A stretch of 64,000 bases of DNA from Capsicum annuum (lineage: Eukaryota > Streptophyta > Magnoliopsida > Solanales > Solanaceae). Below are positions 58,301 to 64,000 of this stretch, one piece after another (within the stretch, counting starts at the first letter, position 1; each line of letters starts with the position of its first letter). Made by a program: the position numbers and the translations under genes. The notes under the pieces were generated by a model. It searched no databases. It was not told where the DNA came from and saw nothing but the letters and a program-made list of their open reading frames with translations. Location: the NCBI RefSeq assembly GCF_002878395.1, contig NC_061115.1, positions 217,290,321 to 217,354,320 of the forward strand, in the 5' to 3' direction.

Positions 58301-61300
58301 CGAAAATAAACCTTTAGGTTCTAAATGGATCTTCAAAAGAAAAATGAAGGCGGATACTACTATTGACAAATACAAGGCAATACTTGTAGTAAAAGTCTTC
58401 AAATAGAAGGAAGGCCTTGATTACTTTGATACATAGTCACTAGTAATAAGGATAACCTCGATTCAAATGTTAATTGCCTTGGCGGCGGTATATGATCTTC
58501 AAATCCATCAAATGGATGTGAAGACCGCTTTCCTAAATGGAGATTTAGAGGAAGAAATATACATGAAACAACCTAAGGGTTTTGTGGTTCCAAAAAAATA
58601 AAATAAGGTGTGTAAACTTGTTAAGTCACTTTATGGACTAAAACAAGCACCTAAGCAATGGCATGCAAAGTTTGACCAAACCATGTTGGCAAACAGATTC
58701 AAGATAAATGAATGTGATAAATGTGTGTTTACATTAAAGACACTCCAAATCACCAAGTCATTATTTATTTATATGTGGATGCTATGTTAACCATCAGTAG
58801 AGACATTTCTGACATAAATACAACAAAACAAATCCTCGAGAGCAAGTTTGATATGAAAGACCTTGGAGTTACAGATATGATCTTAGGTATAAGAATCCAT
58901 TGAACTCCACAAGGGTTAGCATTGTCACAGTCTCATTATATCAAAAAAGTACTTAAAAAGTTCAAGTATATGGAATTCGGTATTGCCAAGACTCCATTGG
59001 ATGTGAACTTTACACTTCGAAAGAATAAAGGTGAAAGTGACTCACAATTGGAGTACGTAAGAGTATTGGGATGTTTAATGTATATAATAAACTGTACACG
59101 ACCAGACATAGCATGCACTATTAGTAAATTGAGTTGGTACACAAGTAATCCCAACAAAACTCATTGGATGGCAATGAAAAGAGTTTTGGGGTATCTTAAA
59201 TACACTCAAAACTATGCTTTATATTATAATAAATATCCTGCGATAATTGAAGGATATAGTGATGCAAATTGAATCACCGAATCGAATGAAGTAAAATCCA
59301 CAAGTGGATATGTATTTACTATCGGTGGAGGAGCAGTTTCTTAAAAATCATCCAAACAGACTTATATCACTCGCTCTACAATGGAATATGAATGTATCGC
59401 ATTAGATAAAGCCGGTGAAGAAGCAGAATAGCTCTGGAATTTCTTGGAAGATATTTCGTATTGGCCCAAGCCAGTGGCACCAATATGTATACACTGTGAT
59501 AGCCAAGCGACAATAGGTAGGGCAGGGAGCATGATGTATAATGGTAAATCTCGTCACATACGATGGAGACATAATACCGTTAGGGAACTTCTCTCTAGTG
59601 GAATTATCACTATTGACTATGTAAAGTCAAAGGATAATGTGTTGGATCCACTTACAAAAGGACTATCTAGAGAAGGAATGGAAAGAATATCCAAGGGAAT
59701 GGGTGTAAGGCCTAGGATGAGTCAGCATGGCGGTAACTCTACCTTGTCCCAAGAGCTAGGTTCAAGGAGATCAAACAAAGTTGTGTCTGACAGGTTCAAC
59801 ATTGTCAATTACCCAACCCATTCTCATGATGTAGACAATAAATAGTAAACAAGGATAAGACTTAAGGTGAAAAGTCTTTTAATGATTATCTAAATTTGAC
59901 AGATTTGACCTAACAGTTTAATCTACGGGATTGAACGTTTAGAAATTACCTATGTGGGGGAGAAATGGAAGCCGCTTCAAAGAAAATATTAGTAAAGGCC
60001 TATTCTCTAAGCTCTCATGAAACCAGGATGTGTTCATGGCTGAAAAGAACAAAACCATGAGAACCATAAACATTAAAAGGATGATTATGTGACATGTGTT
60101 GTCTAGGTGTACATTAAAGTTCGATGGTTCAAAGATATCAAATCTACCAATTGACCGAGTGCACCCGATGCATGTTCACTATGGAAAGTTCAAAGGGAAA
60201 CCTACTTATCCAGATGCAATCAGTCTTTGCTTGATGATCACATACTTGTCCGTAAAAGTTTTACGAAAAATAGCCATTCCCCATTCATGTGGGGGATTGT
60301 TGGGTTCATAGTAAATAAGAAGTGTGAATGGAAAAATGGGGGAAAAAACCAAGTGGAAGAGAAAACTTGAGATCACACTAATATGGAAAGTGTACTCAAA
60401 AATAGGAAAGCTTACTAAATTCTCCCACATTGGTGGGAGAAAGAAGCTTTAAAGTGTTTATATTGTGAAACACACTCCCACATGGATAAGTGAGGCAAGG
60501 AATAAGAGATGCCTCGTACCGTCGTCGTCGTTGCTCACTCGGCTCTGATTCGGATTTGGATTCAGATTTGGCAAATGATCGATCGATGAGATCTATCTTT
60601 TTGGGCAAACTTTATTTGAATTTATGCATGCAATAAAAGTAACAGATGCACTCTTTCGACTGAACTGATGCGTTGTTTTTGAATGGATGCACTGTTTATG
60701 TTTCGACGAACTGATGCTCTTCTGGTTCGACTTAACAAATGCAATTCTTCAATGAACTAATGCACTTTTTTGAACAGATGCAATATTTGGTGAAATGGTA
60801 TACTGTTTCAGCAAGAATAAATACTGCAGACATGCATTTTTAGAAAAGTCACACCTCTAGATTGAACCATTGCCACCTTTTCAAAGGGGCATGTTATGGC
60901 TATATAAACCTGGTTTCATTCACAGGTTTTGAGATGAAATTTTTAGAATAAAAACTCTCTTCTTTTCTTTACAAATATTCTGTGTGATCAATAAAAACGT
61001 TCTGTGCATTCTAAGAATCTGCCTATTTGAGGTACCGCTATAGTCAGATTGAAGGCCATTTTATCCTGGGAGGAAGATTCCATAACCTCGCGTACAATGA
61101 GGAAAATTATTTTTTAAGGAAAGTCTGTGAATTTAGACGACTTGGTCTTATTCATTTCTGTTTCATCTAATTTTTCTGAGAAAAAATAAAAAATACACCT
61201 CTTGGAAAGAATCAGTGTGATCTTGTGTTGAGGGTATTTGGTATACTTCATTGTGTTCTTGTTTTATAAACTTGAACTAGTTGAAGTTGTTGTTCTACTA

Positions 61301-62781
61301 TACAGATTCTGCATACCCGAATATATTGTGGGAAATAACAGGAACTACGCAAGATTTGTATAATGAGATTGCAATTAGGGGATTCTTCGCATTGTACAAT
61401 TTCTCTTATTCATTGTGAAAATCTCTCTTTGATTTCGCCTTTAGCACTAGGCTTGGGTCAACCCATAATAATGATAGTTAACACAAGATCTTCCACAACA
61501 GGTACTCATGGCGCCACCAAATGGTCTACTTAGCCGAACGTGGCTACCGTGCCGTGGCACCAGACTTGAGGGGTTATGGTGATACTACAGGTGCACCTGT
61601 TAATGACATTTCAAAGTTCAGTCTCTTTCACCTCGTGGGTGATCTTATCACCGCACTGCTTGAAGCCATAGATCCAAATGAAGATAACGTGTTTGTTGTT
61701 GCTCATGACTGGGGTGCCATAATTGCTTGGCATTTATGCCTTTTTAGGCCAGACAAAGTTAAGGCGTTGGTGAATTTGAGTGTCCATTTTTCACCAAGGA
61801 ACCCACACATGAATTGGGTGGAGTGGTTTAAGGCTTTATATGGGGAAGATCATTATATTCTGAGATTTCAGGTTCTCTTTGTGCTTGTCTGTGTATCTGT
61901 TTAATTTGTCATATGTGTTTGATAGCTATTCTACAAGCTTAATGAAACATGGCACATTAAACTCTCCATGCAAACGGGATTCAAGTTGTGGCGGAGGTAG
62001 GATTTTCACCGAGGAATTCATCCTCTACCATATATACATGAAAACGAAAATTTGGCCTTGTATATACGGTGTGATTTTCGGCCAAACTTCCGCCCGTCTA
62101 GCTCCAGCCCTGGCCATTCAGGGATGGGTTGGACCATATTGAGTTTATTGTTGACAATTCTTACCTTGCAAACATTATGTTAGTGATATCAAGTCTTCAG
62201 AGCAAATTTGAAGCAGATGTTCTGAAAAGCAAAAGTAGATCAAGAAATATCTCATTTATTTGTTTGGAACATGTTGCATACCATTCAAAAGTTCTTTGGA
62301 ACAGCCGTAATATTAACTCAATCTTAGTCTACCTTGACTTCGACTTGAAAGAGGACGTCTTTGCCTCTGTTGTTGAAAAGTCAGCACTCGTTTGGGGTCC
62401 GCACCTGGCTTTGTCATTTAGCGGTAACAGCTGGAGTTTGCTCCTCTTTGGAGGGATCTAATGGACGTAAACCACCTTGTATGATAAGGGCATAGTTTAG
62501 TGAGATTTAATTTTGATTGCTAAAAACACTACCCTGCAGGTACCGGGCGAAATTGAAGCTGAGTTTTCTCCATATGGTGTTAAGGCTGTTCATAAGAAAT
62601 TTTTGACATTCCGTGGTCCTGGACCATTTTATTTTCCTAAAGGCAAAGGTATAGACGCTGTCCCTGATGCTCCCGCTGCACTTTCATCTTGGTTGTCTGA
62701 GGAAGGCTTGGATTACTTTGCCAGCAAGTTTGAGAAGACTGGTTTCACTGGTCCAGTCAACTATTACCGAGCTCTTCCCTT
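49264..62781 (+). CDS. Soluble epoxide hydrolase (alpha/beta-hydrolase), exons 1-3, 3' end missing
   Basis: Hydrolyses epoxides, for example fatty-acid epoxides of the cutin and defence pathways, to diols in plant cytosol or peroxisomes (family knowledge). Exons 49264-49373, 61502-61871 and 62540-62781 join in frame to 240 codons plus two bases, with GT-AG introns. Start MEKIEHKMVAVNGINMHVAE is the family's usual start. Motifs: HGFAELW (32-38; the family has HGFP), RGYGDTTGAP (60-69), nucleophile Asp106 in AHDWGA, lid Tyr155 in GEDHYI and lid Tyr236 in NYYRALP. These correspond to Asp105, Tyr154 and Tyr235 of the potato enzyme, with one extra residue here near 87. The last part, about 80 residues with the charge-relay Asp and the His, is not found before 64000. 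Intron 1 is 12.1 kb because of nested transposons. The gene may still be functional if intron 1 is spliced and exon 4 exists. Confidence 0.9.
49766..50817 (-). mobile_element. Non-autonomous Helitron
   Basis: On the minus strand the 3' end has a perfect stem ACGCGC / GCGCGT with loop GAG (plus 49779-49793), then nine bases and CTAG followed by T (49769-49765). The 5' end is proposed at 50817, where the minus strand reads A then TCTATAATATATTAAAAG, a typical plant Helitron start. No helicase is coded in the 1052 bp. The 5' end sits in a short GATTATA repeat, so it could be off by one or more repeat units. Confidence 0.65.
50808..50848. repeat. GATTATA heptamer tandem repeat
   Basis: About five copies of TATAGAT(T) in a row, with one variant (TGTAGAT), at the 5' edge of the Helitron. 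Confidence 0.75.
51391..51591 (+). repeat. Three tandem copies of a 67-bp unit
   Basis: Units start at 51391, 51458 and 51525 with CACTCATTCTC, each running through 'caaactgtttctatcttgat' and 'ccacagtgaggtaaaagtaa' (the third has 'acaatgag'). Nearly identical copies, so the array looks recent. Confidence 0.92.
52029..53141 (+). repeat. 5' LTR of the copia element
   Basis: Aligns with 60298-61340. About 70 bp longer, mainly around 52330-52400 (extra DNA after 'ctttatttgaatt'). Confidence 0.9.
53400..56805 (+). pseudogene. Copia gag, split by a solo LTR
   Basis: The start (53400) reads MTTKSQMHDVATNVGANNIA. A capsid-like block follows: KPRKFSGIDFKR (then TAG), FIIVEAWKHSDFLCRNYM and KKLWGELERKYNTEDAG. 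The frame is cut at 53920 by the solo LTR and resumes at 56284. The zinc knuckle (56641-56682) has Tyr at the first two Cys positions (YFNYGKIGHKSTDC). Stops near 53543, 53590 and 56446. Confidence 0.85.
53921..56283 (-). mobile_element. Solo LTR of a Ty3/gypsy element inside the copia gag
   Basis: TGTCACGACCC...GTGTTACA, 2363 bp, flanked by ATATC (53916-53920 and 56284-56288). It is a relative of the LTR at 28394-30596 (shared CTGGCAGTGATGGA, GTTGGTGTCGTCACACC and TGCAAGTCCTATTTCTGA blocks). Orientation is inferred from that relative. It inserted after the copia element did, and lost its interior by LTR recombination. Confidence 0.9.
56806..57700 (+). pseudogene. Copia protease and integrase N-terminal half
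   Basis: The protease motif is GSGATRHV at 56809, where the family has Asp at the first position, and a TGA stands just before it (56803-56805). Then KNVLYVPELCRNLISVSLL, the pre-integrase block LWHERLGHVNYKTLQKL, the zinc-binding CQTCVKSKYAKHPYKS, the core DLIHNDICDM and RSDRGGEFESPF. Ends at a TGA at 57694-57696, before the catalytic Glu region. Confidence 0.85.
57700..58180 (+). pseudogene. Copia integrase C-terminal part
   Basis: Frames read KYFKVWGCLAKVQVPIPKKV, KIGPKTVDCVFIGYAKSSKS and CRFLVHKSEH, the typical integrase-to-RT linker of copia. A stop at 58062-58064 and frame breaks near 57700-57800. Confidence 0.8.
58184..59272 (+). pseudogene. Copia reverse transcriptase
   Basis: Blocks: WKEAVNSEIDSILSNHTSEL, PLGSKWIFKRKMKADTTIDK (then stops), IALAAVYDLQIHQMDVKTAF, LVKSLYGLKQAPKQWHAKFD and, after a frameshift near 58728, the active site IYLYVDAML with YVDA at 58772-58783. 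The family has YVDD. Next IKKVLKKFKYMEFGIAKTPL and RPDIACTISKLSWYTSNP. Confidence 0.88.
59273..59730 (+). pseudogene. Copia RNase H
   Basis: GYSDAN is followed by a TGA (59270s). Then GYVFTIGGGAVS, KSSKQTYITRSTMEYECIAL, IHCDSQATIGRAGSMMYNGK and RHIRWRHNTVRELLSSGIIT. The motifs match copia RNase H with the usual C-terminal 'DPLTKGLSREGM' end. Confidence 0.85.
60298..61340 (+). repeat. 3' LTR of the copia element
   Basis: Follows the GTGGGGGAT tract. Starts TGTTGGGTTCATAG, ends GAAATAACA beside the GGAAC duplication. Confidence 0.9.
61502..61871 (+). CDS. Epoxide hydrolase exon 2
   Basis: 370 bases, completes Trp37 and runs to Gln160. Carries RHQMVYLAERGYRAVAPDLR, GYGDTTGAP, the nucleophile motif AHDWGAIIAWHLCLFRPDKV (Asp106) and GEDHYILRFQ. 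Acceptor ACAACAG at 61501, donor GTTCTC at 61872. No frame break. Confidence 0.92.
61872..62539 (+). other. Epoxide hydrolase intron 2
   Basis: 668 bases, GTTCTC...CCTGCAG. Contains a GTGGCGGAGGTAGGATTTT string (about 61989), part of a MITE-like repeat. It also has an open frame of 110 codons (62129-62461) that matches nothing I know and is probably chance or repeat-derived. Confidence 0.7.
62540..62781 (+). CDS. Epoxide hydrolase exon 3
   Basis: 242 bases, residues 161-240 plus two bases. Reads VPGEIEAEFSPYGVKAVHKK, FYFPKGKGIDAVPDAPAALS, SWLSEEGLDYFASKFEKTGF and PVNYYRALP, the cap domain with lid Tyr236. Donor GTAAGC at 62782. The next exon (starting with the NWELTAPW-type block in this family) is not seen up to 64000. 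Confidence 0.92.
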
Positions 62782-63130
62782 GTAAGCGTTCCTCGCTTTC
62801 TGTGATATTGAAACTTTGGCTAAATAGACTATAAAAAAAATACCTTAGTTTGTTTTAGAAGACAAATTACTTGGACCTTATTAGAATGAAACAAAACTGA
62901 AAGGAGCGGAATCGATGCGGTGGAGCCGCATAGAACCTAACTAATTCGTAATCAATGCGTAGTTAATTGATCGATATAAATTATCATGCTCTCTAGGAAG
63001 TCTAGAAAACTGTGAAGTTCATGTCTTCATGAACGCTATCATATTCTATGTTGCTCAGATTATTCAAAACTGTTGCCACACTTGTGTCGGATCCTCCAAA
63101 AATGCACTGTTTTTGGAGTATCCGACACGC

Positions 63131-63305
63131 ATTAGTTGTTTTTAGACTGTCTTGATCAACTTCTTCATACATGGACGCTAGAATGGCTTAGTATCTTAGT
63201 ATCTCTAGTCAAGAAAATAACATTTTGACATGTATATATATGTCACGACCCGATTAGTTGTTTTTAGATCAACTTCTTCATACATGGACGCTGCTTAGTA
63301 TCTTA
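63131..63305 (+). repeat. Direct repeat around a TGTCACGACCCG string
   Basis: 'attagttgtttttagac', 'tcaacttcttcatacatgg', 'acgct' and 'gcttagtatctta' occur at 63131-63200 and again at about 63252-63313, the second copy slightly shorter. The LTR-like string sits between them. Confidence 0.7.
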
Positions 63306-63309
63306 TAGC

Positions 63310-63485
63310 TTGTTTGAGATTGCTTATTTCTCAAAATAAGCACTTATTTTGAGAAAAAAAATACTTTTTTTAAAAAGAAGGTGTTTGGTAAACTTGTAAA
63401 ACTGCTTTTAAAAATAAGCAGAAGCAGTTTTTCTGCTTCTGAGAAGATGCAGAAAATTTTTGCGTCTCAAAATAAGCAGAAGTAG
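63310..63485. mobile_element. Probable MITE-like repeat
   Basis: 'tttctcaaaataagcactta', 'aaggtgtttggtaaacttgt', 'aaaataagcagaagcagttt', 'ttctgcttctgagaagatgc' and 'tctcaaaataagcagaagta' form a partly self-complementary AT-rich repeat of a kind common in solanaceous DNA. Ends not defined. Confidence 0.4.
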
Positions 63486-64000
63486 AAAATTATTTTTTTA
63501 TGTCAAAAATATCCCTATCTCACAAATATTTATATATATATACACACACACCTTATTAATTAATTAACATATCTTACAAGTTTGATTAAAGTTTAATTTT
63601 TAAGAATTTATATTTCATAGTTCAAAGAAGCAGACCAGGTTTTTGGTATACCTTCAGAAATACAAGACATATGTTCTATAAGTATGGAGACATTGCGTGA
63701 TAAAATTAGGGATGAAATCATTGAGAATTTTAGTGATATATGAAGGGCTAGTTATTTTTGTCGTTAATTTTTTCATATATAGTGATTTAATTTATGAAAT
63801 AACTTCTGTATTCATTTTTGTTTGATGTTTTAAGTAATATTTAAATTATTTAAGTAATATATCACCATTTAATTTTTTTAATGTATTTATGTATATAAAT
63901 ATTGATTGAAAATTTTAGAGTACGTATTTTTTAATTAAATTAAAAATATTATAATAGATATTTAAAATAATTTTTCTCTATAAATTGATTTTAGTAATAA

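Larger units (their letters stand above)
52029..61340 (+). mobile_element. Ty1-copia retrotransposon with both LTRs, inside epoxide hydrolase intron 1
   Basis: LTRs 52029-53141 (1113 bp) and 60298-61340 (1043 bp), both TGTTGxGTTCATAG...ATAACA. Flanked by GGAAC (52024-52028 and 61341-61345). Interior in copia order: gag, protease, integrase, RT, RNase H, then a GTGGGGGAT polypurine tract (60289-60297). No good primer site was recognised after the 5' LTR. Many stops, and the protease and RT active sites are altered, so the copy is dead. It contains a younger solo LTR (53921-56283). Confidence 0.92.
49374..61501 (+). other. Epoxide hydrolase intron 1, 12.1 kb, filled with nested transposons
   Basis: Starts GTATTATTTT, ends CTTCCACAACAG. 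Contents in order: Helitron (49766-50817), AT-rich DNA, three 67-bp tandem repeats (51391-51591), a repeat end (51614), Ty1-copia element (52029-61340) with a solo LTR inside it. Without the copia element the intron would be about 2.8 kb. Confidence 0.85.
62782..64000. other. Intron 3 or downstream DNA, no exon seen
   Basis: AT-rich. Contains a direct repeat (63131-63200 and about 63250-63305), a short TGTCACGACCCG string (63241) like the start of a Ty3 LTR, and a repeat at 63310-63485. No sequence like the last epoxide hydrolase exon was recognised on the plus strand. Confidence 0.5.

Noticed and set aside
62129..62461. 110-codon open frame in epoxide hydrolase intron 2 as a separate gene
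   Set aside because: It lies wholly between a good donor and acceptor, has no family motif I recognise, and no promoter or downstream exon is evident. More likely repeat-derived or chance.

Overview
This is a stretch of plant nuclear DNA, very probably from a solanaceous species. The evidence is TS/SolS-like SINE pieces, Ty3 and Ty1 LTR retrotransposons with plant-type domains, Helitron and MITE termini, spliced genes with GT-AG introns, and an epoxide hydrolase whose exons read like the soluble epoxide hydrolases of potato and tomato. I see no bacterial operons, rRNA, tRNA or CRISPR. Most of the window is transposable elements inserted in and beside one another. Host coding sequence is limited to an ankyrin/PGG gene cluster and the epoxide hydrolase.

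Layout. 1-3263 is the 3' part of an LTR element of the 'putative plant transposon protein' type with its 3' LTR (2410-3263), lying against a Ty1-copia scrap. 3450-12700 holds two tandem, decayed ACD6-like ankyrin-PGG genes on the minus strand (4477-6785 and about 9720-11873), in a duplicated unit of about 5.2 kb. SINE pieces, a fold-back MITE, a Helitron end and a plus-strand PGG remnant lie around them. 12746-23697 is a complete but mutated minus-strand Ty3/gypsy chromovirus-like element (Tekay/Del type) with 2.16-kb LTRs and target duplication ATTAT. It is itself split by a small LTR element (18110-19670, target duplication CAACC). 24600-27631 is a 3.0-kb solo LTR (TAATC). 28255-28393 is the tail of a third PGG copy, cut by the LTR of a truncated second Ty3 element (28394-about 32459). 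That element runs into a 43/44-bp tandem array (32460-33385).

33386-45623 holds pieces of two minus-strand Tat/Ogre-like elements: gag and one LTR with its primer site, then a plant-mobile-domain ORF1 and a second LTR with its primer site. 45624-46580 is a Ty1-copia fragment. 46581-49263 is non-coding, with one clear fold-back MITE. 49264-62781 is a soluble epoxide hydrolase gene on the plus strand. Exons 1-3 are visible. Intron 1 is 12.1 kb long because it contains a complete Ty1-copia element (52029-61340, GGAAC), which in turn carries a solo LTR (53921-56283, ATATC), plus a non-autonomous Helitron (49766-50817). The final exon(s) must lie beyond 64000 or be lost.

Function. The only gene that still looks potentially expressible is the epoxide hydrolase. 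Its exons have no frame break and keep the nucleophile motif and both lid tyrosines, but the oxyanion-hole motif is changed from HGFP to HGFA. Both larger ankyrin copies carry frameshifts, stops or splice-site changes, and the retroelement proteins are broken by stop codons and by substitutions in catalytic residues. Coordinates of LTR ends rest on TG...CA ends plus matching 5-bp target duplications. Family names rest on motif recognition, not on database searches.
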